Origin: Heliocidaris tuberculata | Taxonomy: Eukaryota; Echinodermata; Echinoidea; Camarodonta; Echinometridae | NCBI GenBank assembly: GCA_025618425.1 | Contig: CM046832.1 | Span: forward strand, 53,992,993-54,056,992 | Direction of reading: 5' to 3' | Length of the DNA stretch: 64,000 bases | Part shown: positions 13,901 through 28,900 of the stretch, piece after piece | How positions within the stretch are numbered: the stretch's first letter is position 1 | Layout: the number at the start of each line of letters is the position of its first letter | Program-made: the position numbers and the translations under genes | Notes under the pieces: model-generated | What the model was told of the DNA's origin: nothing | The model's database searches: none | Seen by the model: only the letters and a program-made list of their open reading frames with translations

Positions 13901-16900
13901 ACTAATCGAAAACCCAGGAGGGTAAGTTTCACAGGTCTTGTCATAGACTGGAGATCAGGATCTGCAAAGAAATAGAATATATATGCAAAACATATATTTG
14001 TAAGATAATGATGGAAAATTAGTTTTTAAATACAGAGTGTGAGCATGTTAATTATGTATTTCATTTAAACCTGTCTGAATCGAATATGTCATCCTGTGCA
14101 GATTCATACAGTATACCAATGGAATATACAATATACAAATGAAAGTGATAATTAACTGTATTTAAAAATTTACATTTGGTGTGTTGCTAAAAGAAATTTA
14201 ACTTTGGAAGTGGTGTAACACAAGTGAAAGTGCAAACTTTTGCAGAATTAAGACCTGTATTAATTCAGATCATAGATCAACTGAGTCATTCTGATAATTA
14301 TTTCCTATATGATTATCCGATGAGGATAACTGCTACCCATGGAGTATTGTAAATTCATATACCATATTCATGAGAAAAGAAATTCTTACCAGGATTTCCA
14401 GGCTGTAATAACAGTTGAGGTTTGTTCCATCTCAGGTCAAGGTGATATGAGCTGAACCCTGCAATCCTTAGATCAGGAGGTGTTATATGACAAGGTAGTC
14501 TCACAGAGATTGGATCTGATTCTAGAATCATATTCATCCTGCCTTGCTTGCCTCCACCTTGCTTTGATTTGGATTTAGACAAAGGATCTGGTTTCATGTA
14601 GGCCTTGACCTGGATTTCATAAGTTCTTCCAGGTGTGAGATGGTGAAGCTTGGCATGAGACCGTTTGGGTGCGACTTCCACACTCCCCTCCTGCAAACCT
14701 TCAGGGATGCTACCGTCTTCACCGATGTCTTCCCATTCCACCATGAAGCTCTCGACGTAGAACCCACCCCAGCTGGGTGGCCGCCATCCCACCCCCATCC
14801 AGTCGTTCCCCATGTCCGTGCACTTCAGCCCTGTGGGAGGGGTATTCCCATGTGTCCTTGCACCGATAGCAACGTATGGCAGCCACGGCGACTCCACTTC
14901 TTTCTCAACATCTGCCCACGACTTCGGCAGGTCGCGTACTTTGCGTAAAGAGTGGGATGGCGAAAGTTGATCAAAGAAATCATCGGTGATGGTGAGAAGA
15001 TGAATAACATAGTCTTTCCCCTGCTCAAGGTCTGTCACTGTTGCTCCTGTTGCATCTGGGAGAAGATCTACACACTTCACTGTGTCAGTGTCATCCTTCT
15101 CTTCCGTTAACGTGACATACATCTTGAGTCCTGCAGTATGGAGGAATAAAGAATAATTCCATGTGAATCTCAATTACACTACAAAAGTTTAAAGAAATAA
15201 TAAAATCAATATGTCTTTGGCATTAATTTCATAAGTTCAAGAAATACAACAGTACATATACCGGTACAAAGTAGATAATGTAACTGTTCGATGGACTATC
15301 AAAGTAGTCTTCATATTCAATAGATTTTTTTAAGGAAAAGAGCAAAATTTCTCAATTAACAGGCAGTCTGTAGAAGCAGGTGGTCGCTTAAGCAGGATTG
15401 ACTGTATCAATAGAATTTAATGAGGTAACCTTTAACCCCCTAATGTTTACACCTAAAGCATTTATAAGTCATCATCCTCTGCAAAGCAAAGGCAACACAC
15501 ACAAACAGCTGTAACTGCAAGCAAAGAAATATGCAGTACCTAGAATTTCACTGCCATGTTCCACAGCTGATGTCCACCTCAGCTCCAGGGTATTAGGTCC
15601 TGTAGAGGTCACCTTGAGGTCAGAGGGTGGGTCAGGAGGTCGAGCCGTCTTGGCAGTGATCGTCTTCGAGGCTGCAGTCACCAGGTAGGTTTGCCTCGGT
15701 TCATCCTCACCCAAGATGTCTGCATCTGACATTGCATAATGAAGGTAATGGTTTAGATGTTAGAGGTAATGTTGGTTATTGTACTGGTAAAGGTAAGATA
15801 AAAATATTGTAGGCCGTATAGAAAAACATTGTATCTACTATTCCATAATTATAATTGCTCTTTAAATGCTCTTATAATTATAACAAGAAATATTATCATC
15901 TAAAATTTGAAACAAAATAAGCTGCAAATACACAGGATACAGACTTTAGAACAAAAGAATCTCTAACAAATTTATATCTATTTAGCAGATTGTCTACTTT
16001 CTTTTTGTAATCAATGCACAGATTTACTCCAATAATTTTAAATTGACTTGATTTTTAATCCAATTTCAAATACAGTAGGTTGTGTAAAAAATTCCAAAGT
16101 TATACATGTAACTGTTATCATAGGAGGTCAGCATTTACATGGCACAAAAATTCCAATATATACCTGTAGACATAACTCAACAATCTGAAAACTTAGACTG
16201 AACAAGCATCACTTTTAACCCTTTCAAGACAACTGACCACATTTTGTGGTTTGGCTCAATAACTTTTGATTCAGAACTCTAAAAAATATATAAGCTGCAT
16301 GAGTATAAAGAGCAAAAATTTCTGCACACACGCTGTCCATTTTTGTTGTATGACCATATTGCGTTTGATGCCAGGAATTTTAAAAACAAGAATAAGCTTA
16401 AAAACCCTTAAATCGGCAACACATTGAGAAGTTCAAAATCATCGTGTTTCATCCAAATTGGCAATTTTTTCAACTTTCCGACGAAATTCTTAACCATGTA
16501 CATTGTTCTCAAAGACATTACACCTTATTAGAACCATGTAGCACTAAAAGAAAAATATTATTGTTGCCAATTTGAAGAATGAAATGTGATCAATTTAGCC
16601 CTTGAATAATTCCTGTCCTGAAAGGGTTAAGAGAGAAAAAAAAAAAATTGAAATCATACCATCTTCGTCATAATGCGTATCCCACTTCCGTGCTTCCACC
16701 ATGATAGAGTATGTTGACCCTGGTTCCAAATCTTCAATGTGGAAATTATCATCTGAAGAAGATATCAATGAGTATGATAATACTTGGACTCATGATGAAT
16801 CATATGCTTTATTGCAAATCCATTTTTATATTCATAAGGCATTCTTTCACAAATGAAGTGAAATAATTCTAAGGAGAGCTATACTGCAGTGAGTTTACCC

Positions 16901-19900
16901 ATCACCAATTTATTATTATTTTTGGAGACTTCTTATTTTCATTGTATACTTTTCGTTGCCCTCCTTTTCTTTCTCCAATATTATTATTTATATGAATGTA
17001 CATCTGATGTTTTATTTAGATGTTCAAGAATAAATTGGTCTGAATTGAATTGAATTGAATTATCGAACAAATTCTATATTACTTCAATTTATGCCCTTGA
17101 ATTTCTCCCAAGATTGTCCAATTAATTCTGTTTTTGCATACATGCATATTTGTGCCACCTTAACCTGTTTCCGATTTAAAGCATGTAACCCTACAGTCTT
17201 AAAGAGAATGTGTCAATTCTGACTATGTGATAGTCTGATGAGAATCGTATTTTGGGTCCTTGCACGGGATATCCATGTCCTTAATTCAGTGTAAATCACT
17301 CTGAAAGAAAGGAAGAAGGGGAAAAAACAAGACCAAAAACAAAAGTATAATTTATGTGCCTGTATGGTTCTCACCTTGAGTTTCCATGGTACACATGTTA
17401 GGTTCTTCCTTGCTGGCTTTCCACCATCTCACCATGAAAGCATCTGGGTCTGTGAAGTGATCCTTGTTAGGCTTCTTCCCTACAAATCAAAACATCATGA
17501 GATACATTTCATTGTTTTATGACACATGGCCTGGGGGGCGTTTCATCAAGTGTCTTGTCGGTGATTTTTACCGACAAATTTGCTCTCAGCCAATCAGATG
17601 CAAGGATTTCAGTAGCTTATAACAGTTACTGCAACTTGCCATTGATGACAAGTTTTATGAAACAGGGCCCTCCCCACGTACGTGCTGCGCGCTCACTTAA
17701 TGCGTTGCGCCATTTTGTTTGCGTGCGCGTCGTTTAAATGCCTATTTTAATTTATTCACGTATAAATATTTTTTTTCCCTAAACCCCTTATTGATACGTT
17801 GACCAATTAAAAACTGTGTATCTACATAAAAAATGAATATTCATAGATGAATAGACATACATGTACGTCTACGGTTCATTTTAATATAAAACTTAAATTT
17901 ATTTGAAAAACCTAACATTGTTTTCGATACCCTTAAAAATGCTTTTTAATCAAAAAAATGATGAGTAAAAATAAGGTTTTAGCTCAGTTGCCATAGCAAC
18001 TTGGACAGAGTTTTCTAACCTTAGCCAAAATATTCTTTGAGTGATCGAGGATATGCTAATTCGTGCAGTTTGTTTACTTTAGCCCTGTCATTTTTTCTGT
18101 CATCGTGAATGAGCTCTCAAAATGTGGAAATTGAGGTAAGTTTTTACTTTTTTCGGCCTTTTCCTGACTGATGTAATTTGATGACGTAATTTTGGCTGAA
18201 TTTTACGAAAACAGTTTGAAATATCAGAATATCTTGGTAAATGGGACTAGTCACTGTAGAAAAGGAGATAAATAGTATGCGTTTGCGAAGGAAACTTTCC
18301 TAATCGACATAAGTTTTGGAAGTTTGGAGCCGCATAAATGACTTTTCAGCAGGGCGATGGTACAGTTTCCGCCGAGTGCGTAGGGGCGAAATCTGCCAGC
18401 ATTCCGTATAGGCGTGAAGGGCGTATGTAGTCCCACGTACTGCGCTAGTAATCTATACCAAAATTGAGTAGATGCAGCGCAGTAAAATCTCTCTTATTGA
18501 TGACACGTTCATAATATTGACTTTGCACATGAATAGTTCATTGAAGAATATTAATTTGCATCTATTTCATAATAAATTAAAGCCCATTTATTGAATAAAA
18601 CAAAATAAACAAGTTTTCTAAGGAAGACATCCGAAGTTGTAAACTAGGCTTACTGTGACTGTGGCAGTGAGTGTACGTGTGAGGCCACTGAGGCTGAATG
18701 CAATACCCACGGTAAATTGCTCATTTAAAAGTTTTTGCTTCTCATTTCTTGATGCTAAATGTAAGGGACCCAAATAATAGTAATAAACAATTTTTTTTTT
18801 TGGGGGGGGGGGAGGGGGCGAGGGATCCATTTATCTACCGATTGAAGTGCCCCTGAAGGGCCCCTACACTCTACCTTGGCTCATAAAACTGATGAGACAA
18901 TTCACATTTTGTTTTAATTTCTGTTTATAATTACAGAAAGACTGACTTTGTCCTTGAAAATTGAAAATTGAAGAAATGGAACTGGTGGATCCTACTTACA
19001 ACAACCAGTTTCATGGGCAGTAATTCACCTGTCAGAAATATTGTGTCATCATGCAGATGATATAAATATCAGACTCAATCAGGTAAGTCAATTTTAATTT
19101 TTTTTTAATGTCTTCCTCCTGCTTTTTGTCTGAGCTGCAGAAGTAGGGTCTAGTAAATCTGTGGGCTTACTATATATTTTCCAAAATATTAAGGATGATT
19201 TTTTTATTACCATAACAGATCATTTTAAGTAGAATCTTAAGATATTTGTTATAATGATTTACATTGGAAATATAGAAGAAACTTATTATTATTATTATGC
19301 CAAAAAGTATAATGGTTTGTGTTTTTATTCCAATACATGTTTAATAAATTTTTATTATTCTTTTTGCCTATCATTCAGAGTCTGATGTTTTGCCCAGCTG
19401 ACCTCAAAGAGACTGATACTTGTCAGAAGATTGTTGCGTTTGAAGCCTCATGATGTCCTTCATCGCTGATGGGTACCTGTGAATACATCTCAAAAGGCGT
19501 GGGGGGGGATGTGAAGAAATTCATTCCTTTTGCAATAGACCCTACCACATTTTGTTATACTTGCATTATACTCACATTATACTCGCAATTATCATACCAT
19601 ATTTATTTATTGTTTATTATTTATTTATTATTTATTATGATATGTGATAAAAAGGAATACCTGTGTCAGTATAGTTTTGCTCTACCACCGAGATCATATA
19701 TAGGGTGTACCAGTATTGTACTTATAATTGTTATTCATTTCTTCTAAATAAATTTGTATTAAAAGATTCATATAAAGGAATGTTATGCACTCTCGAATAT
19801 ATTTGTCTTTCATACTTCTTTTCTGTAAATGGTTTGTTTTTTAACATCTTTAATCATGTATGTAATACATGTATTGGCAATTTGCATTTTTTAAATGAAA

Positions 19901-22900
19901 GAATTCTTTGTATGTTTTGATGCATGTGTGTATCAGTGGCATATCTGAAATGTTTCTTCTGGGGTGGGGAAGGGGCAGTTTATATATGGGATAACCAAAG
20001 TCATAAACCTGAAAACTTGTATTTTAAAGATTGGGCATGAGAGTGTTGGAAAAAATCACTAAGGGGGGGGGGGGGGGCATGGCTGTGTTGGAACCTTTTG
20101 AATATTCCCCCCCTCCCCCGAAGCAAGCAGTGACTGAGCGTGTGTTATACTATGAATAAGTGTTCTGTTGATAATGTCCTGATTGATGTGTGTTTATGAC
20201 CAAATGACGAAAGTAACCAAATTAGTAATGATATATATATATTATATGAAATATATTAAAACAACTGAACAAAAAATACAGAAAATATTAAATAGGCCTA
20301 TCAACAAAAAAATAAAAATGAATCAACACTTCTGACCATTTTTATGAGTAAAGAGCATAGAAAATATCAAATATGTAAAATACTCATCCAAATATTTTCT
20401 GTTCAGTTCAAAGTTCTTTTTTTTCCAGCCACATGAATAATATATTATAATAACAATAAATAGGTTGACATATTTGAAACATAACAAATTTTATAACCAG
20501 TGCAGTACTATTGCATGCAGAACATCAAGATGAAAATGAAGAAAAGGAAACAACAAAAGGAAGGGAAAATCAAACGAGACGATTTACATTTTTTTTTTGG
20601 TTTTTTTTTGTGGGGATCGAAAAAAAAAGAAAAAAAAAAAAGAATTAATCCACGATCTATGGGGGGGGGGGGGGGGTGAACGTTCGTATCACATCGGGTA
20701 GGCCTATTGTGCTGACGTCTGTTTATGATTAGGCAGGCCTATAGGATAAAAACCTATTTGTGAATATGTATTAAACAACAAAAAAGTAATAATGATAGTA
20801 TACGAGGCACCATGCGGATATAATCATTCCAGTTCTAATACATAATGCACACAATAACGTATGTTCATCGTGCGTTATAACTGGTAAGCACTGAAAAGTG
20901 ACCCCAGTTTGAGAGTAAATAACGATAGATAAAAAAAATGACAGGGGTTAGAGAGAACTACTATACGATCGTCACACACCCAGTAAAACACAATTCATCG
21001 TCAGATTTTTAAGGAAAACTCCTAAAAAAAAATATTCAATTTTAAGTGGAAAGTTTAGAAAACAATGATAAAAATGAGAATATTCCGTGGAAAACAACAC
21101 ACCCACGCTACGGAGGCATTCAACTTGCAGTCAGTTTGTATCATGCTCAAAGAACCTATTAGAATTAAGGGTAGGATTTTCTTCATAAACTGGTCGTATT
21201 TTGGTCATTCCTACTCAAGTGACTTTTTATTTATTTGGCATTGATTATCATAGTGACAGCATAGCAACCGAAAAATTGAATTATTACGCGAAAACAAAGC
21301 GCGCCAACGCGCGTTGAAACAATGAAACTTTGGATCATGGCGCAGCGCATTAAGCTGACGTACGTCTATGGCGCGTGCACCTACGTGTCCCTGGTCACCA
21401 TCTTTTTAAGGATCAAGCATTTTTTCCCATTGAATGTACATTATCAGTATATGATATTGATAAGTCTGTATATTGATCCTTATTATTATTATTATCATTA
21501 TCATTAAGTATTTGGCATCACTTGTGCCTGGGAGGGGAAAAGCGATCTGAATCACTGTAACCCTCTGGTCTCTCCTCCAGATATAATTGATTGGGATGTG
21601 TAGGTGTACTACTACACAAGGGTTTCCCCCCACTCTTCTTCGAATAGTGCAGTGGGTCCTTACTGTGCAAAGGTGGTGACTCTTCTCTACACAGGGCCTC
21701 CATTTAACATCCTATCCAAGGGACGGAGTGTTTTCCACTGTACTATAGCCTGCGTCTATGAAACAGGGGAGGGGCAAGTTAACACACAACGCAGGCTTCA
21801 GTCATCCGCCCAGGGTGGATTCGAACCCACGATCTTTGGTTCGACAGGCAGACGCTTTACCGACTGAGCCAACTCGCCTCCTTACAAGGCATATTTTAGA
21901 AAAAATGTATCCAAGTTAATTTGGGAATGCCTTAAACTAATAGAAAGTTTCAATTTGCAATGGAACAGCAAGAGTTGCAGATTTTAACTCAAAGCAATAT
22001 TTTCACCTTGAGTGCATTCCATAAACGTTCTAACATTCTCCATATCATCATTTTTTTTGGTTTAAATTAAACAAACTCAGTTCAATAATTCATATTATGA
22101 CAATTCTCTTACCCCTATGCCAGACCACTAGCATTGAATGTCCTGTAACAAGCTCAGTCCAGACTTTACTGGGTGGGGCTAGGAGACCGCTAAACTGCAC
22201 CCTGAGGGAGGGGCCTGGCTCACAGGTGGGGTACTGCTTCAACAAGTCGTCTCCTAGATAATCTATACACACAAACAAAATAGAAGAATACCACTGAATA
22301 TAGACATACTGAAGTAAAGTAAAGAGTAAATCATAAGAATCAACAGTAAGCCAAAATGAGACAATATAAATGGAAACAAAGGAACAAAAAGCATGAAAAT
22401 AACAATCTCTGATTGGCTGCCTGAAATTAAAAAAAAACAACAAACATATACCAACATATATACTTTGCCTGACAATGTAGACTATATGCTTATTAAATTT
22501 AAATCTTCCATAGTAGATTTCAAAGATACTAAGTGAATAGGAAAAATGATTATTAAACCAGAAATTGAACTATCTTAAAATGACTGAAGAAATGTTGGAT
22601 AATTGAAAGCAAAATGGATTATCATTTAGAGTATAAAAATGGAATTTTCCTATTGTTTTTCTTAGTTCTCAACATTTAGGGAATACATACACACAAAAAC
22701 ATGTTATTATTAACAAATTGCACTTTTTGAAAAAGATAGTTCACTTGGTGGGCAAGGTTATCTTCTTGTTCATAAGCTTTGGGCTGTAGCTCTCTGTCTT
22801 TGCCTACAAACTGATTCAGATAGACTCAGATAACTGAGTCACTTCTTTTGAATGGTGACGTTAAAGGTTGGTCCCAAGATGTAAATAATCATTTGATCTG

Positions 22901-25900
22901 TAAAAACCTAATTACACATCCACATTACAAACTGAGTTTACGTCATTGTCTCTAAAAGTTAAAATAGTACTCTTAGGGTCATCATACCTCCTGGTTCCAG
23001 AATATCATCTGATACTGCCATGATTTGAAGCTCTACAGTAACTCCAGGCTTGATACGTCCCACAGTGCAACGAGTGACATCTGCACCCAGCAAAGGGCCG
23101 TAATGGACACCGTCTTTCAGCACAACGTAACCCTGTACAAGGTAAGAGAGAGAGAGAAGGAGGAGGACAATCTTATTAGAATAGACATTACATACACTGT
23201 CTGACATTCTTTGTTAATTGAAGCTTACATTCAACTGACAGCATATTTTATTGAAATGTTAGGAAAGTATTTGCTTATAAGTATGCCCCCCAAGGGATTA
23301 ATGACTTAACAACCTATCTAAAGGGCTAGGTAACAGAGCATGAACTTTGAGGTTGATTTTATACTTTCTAGCTGGACACAAATTATTTTTTCAGGTTTTT
23401 GGTAAAATGATGCACATTTTACTTTAATAAAATGTGCATCAGAAAATTTCATTGCCAGTTGCCCACATGTTACAAATATGTAGTAGAGACATATTTGCAT
23501 CATCATACATGTACATGTGGTTTATTCTTTTCATCAACCAAGGACTTACTGTTAGGTTAGCATCTTCATCCTGCTCATGCCCCTCCCACATGATGTCGAT
23601 CCCTCCAGGGTGCATCCCCTCCAGTCTTAACGATGGAGAGGAGGGCGGAGTCTTGGCTCTAATGGACAGCTGGTTGCTCCTCCCACTCATTGCCTGGCAC
23701 ACAGCCTTGCTGGAGGAGTAATCTAATGAAAGCGGCTTCACACCTGCACAAGCCTACATTCCCATGGAGTCAAATTAGATGGGACCAGAGACAGAGATAA
23801 TTTGCATGTGTCTAACAGAAAGAGAATACATGTAGAGCCATTAATGAAAACTCTGAACAATGAAGCACGATGGTAAAGCAATGGCTATACTTGCCTACAC
23901 ATTCCTGATTTTAAGACTTTAATAGCATTTCTCCCATAGATATTCCATTTAACATAAGAGGCATTCTGTACTGGAACAGAAGTGACATACTCTTCAGTGA
24001 TATCTAAAAGGGTACCAATCACCAAAAAATATTTTACTCTGTATGTTAGAGGTTCCATGTCATTCTACTTCCAATATCACTTCTATAAAGAGATATTACA
24101 AGTTTGATTATACTCTCTATAAGCATAAAAGCGACTCGTGAGTAGACTACTCAATGCACCCGTACGCGCTCGCGAAGATAAGGGCTCGCACGGAACCCAA
24201 CTCGGAGGTTCGGTTCCGCACAAGCACCTTCATGTTATCCTTTATTTCCTTCATACTCCTAAACTGTTGACCTATAGAATTTCAGATAAAGTTCTTTGAG
24301 GTTAATTTTATACTTCCTAGCGGTATACAAATTCTTTTTTCAGGTGGTTGGTACACTTTAAAGTCTTTCTAATTATACATGTATATGCTGTAGACTTGGT
24401 ATAATTCGAAAGCAAATCAAGAGGGACACCAGTATCCAGTGACACCCTTTTTCTTGGTAATGATCCTTCTCCAGTTTCACCTACAGAATTCTTGATACAA
24501 CTTTTGATAAGTTTGATTATCTTCTCATACATACGAACGAGGTGGAAAATCCATCCCGATGCCGACAACCCTGCCCCTATGCTGACAATCAGAGGGTCTC
24601 ACTAAACCATTTAATCAGTAGTAGCAATGGGCAATATGTCCTTTGACCATACCTTGATGAAGACGTTGAGGGTGTCTCCTTCTACTAGGTCATCCAGAGT
24701 GTGTTCACATTGAGATAGTCTCTCCATCTCACTCACAGCCAGCTCAGCTAGCTGTTTGCCATTCACATAGACGCTGTGGACAAAACAGAGAATTCCCTCA
24801 TTACAATACAAAATTTTCACTAATGGCTATACATGTATTAATTTTTCTTTTTTTATGAAACATATATGCAAATCATCTCTAAATGTGTGTCTGTCTCATC
24901 TAATTCAAATGTAGACTAGTGCAGGTTTGAAGCCCCTTTCACTGGACCACTCCTCCAACAATAAAAATAATCCCATTCTTGTATACCACATTATGATACA
25001 ATGTCCCTGTATCGTCCCTATGAGCTTCCAAAGTGCATTGGAAATTAAACCCTGGCTTTAATTCTAGCAACTCTTATCAGTGCAAAGCTCATTTTAATGA
25101 ACAATCCTTTCAGGTACCCACTCACTACACCCGGGATAATCTACAGTCGACCAAACTTGTAAAATGCCAGAATCATCACATTTCTGCAGGATATAAAAGA
25201 ATGAAATCAAAATATAATGATATTATAACTCACATGTAGCTACAAAGATATTTGGCCTTCTGTTTGGGCCATGTGATGGTTGCCGAGTGGAGACTACTAG
25301 ACTGCTTCAGACTGATGACAGGTGCATCAGGGATACGAGGGCAGATGACTGTGATGCTGTTGGATGATCTGCGTGGACCACCATTTGCTGTCAGTGTGGA
25401 CAGGCTCAGTGAACATTTAGACCCTATACAGAAAGGATATTTTTCATGAGTTCTCTTAAATTTGAATTTTAAAAAAATTGTTATACCTGCTAAATTTAGA
25501 ATTATTATTCATTTTTAAAAATTTTCTTTCCTTTATAGGAAAATGTTGCTTACAAATAATATATGCAAATTTCAGCTTCCATTATGTGTAACAATCTTTT
25601 ATTTCATTCCTTTTTGACTGTTTATTATATACAAAGAAACTTTCACATACAAAAAAAACCTACTGTAAGTATATCAAGATCTATGATACAAACTGGCACA
25701 AACATCAGAAAACAAGACATTATTCATACAGTAAATCTATTCATATACATTATGGTCAAAACATAAAAAGTAGACAAATTGAAACATCTATCAATAGAAA
25801 AAGAAATTAAACACATGCCATACGTCAATAAGCCAGTTCGTAATCACAATTTGCACATGTGCAGATAAAGGTCGTTCCTACCGAGTGCAATTGACCTTTA

Positions 25901-28900
25901 TACGCTTTCATAGTGAGAGCACCGTGACGCACGCTCCAGTATGATTTTACATGTTAAACAAGTTGAGCGTCCACCAAAAACAGAGGTGCGGGTGCATGCA
26001 AAGTGGGGTCATCTCAGGGTCACTGGTACCATGAACTAATTACAAACTGGTTTATTGGTCAATACTTAGCACAACTTTAGTACTGCATACTAAAGGAGCT
26101 AGTAAACCTATCTAACTGTAAAATAATGCAAACATACAAAGAAACTAACCAGGTTTTAAATCTTTGATGTTCTTCTCTGTGATTCCATATGGGATGGTCT
26201 CTCCAGAGGGTTTGTTGTTCTTCAGGAGGGCATATCCCAGGATCTCAATATCCTCATGGCAACGACCCGGTTCCCAGGCAACAGTGACCTCCTGCAGACC
26301 AACAGAGGTCAGAAACAGCTTCGGGGGCATAGGACGCCCTCCTGTGGTGACCCATGAAGATGGTGAGGTCATCTTTGTGGTTTTCTTCTTCTGGTCACTC
26401 TGCTTGTACACAGCAATCACGCTGACTCTGCATGATGATTTGATAATTGAAATAACGCTTTCTGAAATACCTCTCAGTTTTCATGAGAAACATTGCAAAT
26501 AATTAAATCTGAATATTATGAACAAACTTTGGGGCTGGTTGTGCCAGAAACAGTATGCTCATAAACTCTGATTTTCACTCAAATCTGTTTGCATAACATT
26601 ACATTACTGTAGATAAGATATAATAATTCACAGCTGCTTCTACATATACTGCAAGCTCCTTTTACACAATAACCTTTATGGGTGTGGGTTTGTCAGATTC
26701 ACTACAAGGCTCATACGCTATTATAAAGTTAATTTATCCACATAAGAGTGTTTAAACGTCAAGTGAAAGCACCCACATAAATACATTAAGAATTCAAAGT
26801 TGAACTTACCTGTATCTTGTGCTCTCACAAAGACCTCTATTAATGATAAGTTGTAAGCCTCTTCCTGCATTCCACTGGTGTCTGATGGAAAGTGTATCCT
26901 CATCGGAGTTCACTTCATGTCTGGTAAAACAGAAGGTTAAATTATCCATTTCAGGCTAAAATACGACTAAAAAAGCGATATCTCTGTAGGACTTTTAAGT
27001 CATGTCACAGTATCTTAGATAACAAAGACTTGACGTGAACCCAGTGATATTTCGATCTGTTCGGGCCACCAGGAAACTGACAACGTAGCGGCAGCTAATT
27101 GAGGCTAAATCTATGATTTCATGCCATTTTATAAAGAATCATCACTTTGATGGTTAAAAAGGATGTCAGAAAGCAGATTCATTCATCATTATGAATGTCT
27201 CAAGGAACAGTATTGGTAGCAAAAAGGAAATTGGAGAGAAACATGTTAAATATAGTCTCATGTTGTTCTCCTCATATCAAAAGATGTCTGTAAGAGATCA
27301 TTTGGTATTCCATTTATGATTTCTGGTGAATTTCAGTGTAAATATCTGTAAGGAATGCTCGATCACTGCCATTATGCTAGGACCCTTCCACCCCGACGGC
27401 TCCCCGCACAGCAATCTTGGGGCTTCACATAGAGACAGCATGTGTATCACTGTGTGTAACTACTCATAGGTTCTACACGTGTGTGTACAGTATATAGCAC
27501 ATGCTGCCTTTGTTGGGATTTTATATGCCTGTCCTGGCACATAAATTAGTTTTTGCCTCTTATTTGTTTAATATTAAACTTTAGGAGGTAAAATCTTCAC
27601 AGTGTCTTAGTATTGCTAGTATCTTGCTATTTATCAACAAAAATGGAAGAAATCTGACGAACAGTTTTTGAGGGCTTACTAAAACTCTACATGACCTTTA
27701 ATACCACCCTTTTCACATTGTATGTGACTGTATACCTTGAGTGACTATTGACCTCCTGATCAATGAACTGCTTCCCTTCCACACAGACCAGATAATGATG
27801 GGGTGATGGGTGTGGCTTGACCACGCCCTCCTTTGTTCCCTTGCCTTCTTCCGATGGAAGGTACCAGTGTACATGAAGCTCGGGAACATTTGCAGAGCTT
27901 CTTACTGCTTTCAGCCTGGGAGCAAGAATTTCCTGTAAAGTTAAGAAGTCCATATAAAAAGTTAAGAAGTCCATTCAAAAAGCAAAGGAAAAAAAAAAAG
28001 TTATTTTTTCATCCGAAGCACTCTTTAATATTAAATTTTCATGTGCACTCCCATATAATCTAGTTCAGTGATACTTCCAACTTATCAGATGCTTTCATTT
28101 GCAAGTGTACTCTAAAAATCAGGCATGGCGTTATGTTTCACTATATATAGCACTTATCAGAAAAAAATTTGAATAATAATAATTTAAGACCAACCTGAGA
28201 ATATTTGTATTTCCTTCAAAAATAAATGCGTGGTATATGAAAATTAGCCAAGCAGAAAAGATGGAAGTATTCATAAAGATATAAATATTCATCAAATTTT
28301 GATTCTAAAGATACATGTACATGTAGTTACAAATGATATCAATTTTTGAAAGAGAGAAAGAGAAAGCATTCCAAGCGAGGGTAATGCATAGCTCCAAATA
28401 ACTGAGAAAGTAGATATAGAACTTTAACCATGTTATGTACATGATGAAAAAAAAATATACTGAGATATAAAACACTCACCTTACTCTTCTGCTGTTCTTC
28501 ACCCGAGCTCTCACTAGTACTAGTTTGAGGATCTACATTGTGATCTACAGCATGTGCAGGTGCATTGCTAGACAGGTCACCTAAATCATTGTGATTTTCA
28601 TCATGCAAAGCAATGGGATTGGACAGGGAGGTGGGGGTTTGCAAGGGATCAGAGGCTCTTGCGACATCATTGGGACACGACAAGTCTTCTCCAGCATTTT
28701 CATCTCTGTGATCATGATTTTGTGGGTGGTCGATCTCATCTCGAGGGCTTGACATGGCTTTGCGGTTGGTGGAAGCCCGAGGTTCATCTTTTCTATCATC
28801 GTTCACTTCATCATGTCCTTCTTCTTCTTCTTCTTCCTTCACTCTATCTTCTATTATATTTGCATTACCGTCCTGGCAGTTCTCACTCAATGTAGTCTCA

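Larger units (their letters stand above)
17675..21366. mobile_element. Possible 3.7-kb element with imperfect inverted ends
   Basis: The left end (about 17,675-17,712) carries ACGTACGT and then CTTAATGCGTTGCGCCAT. The right end (21,334-21,366), read in reverse, carries ACGTACGT and then CTTAATGCGCTGCGCCAT. The match is interrupted by a 5-6 nt gap. No transposase ORF is seen; the inside holds the X-box and possible plus-strand transcript. It is bordered by a MITE on the left and a SINE on the right. Confidence 0.3.

Noticed and set aside
21802..21881. tRNA gene
   Set aside because: A- and B-boxes are present, but the sequence continues into a ~300-bp body with an (AAT)n tail, so it is a SINE head.
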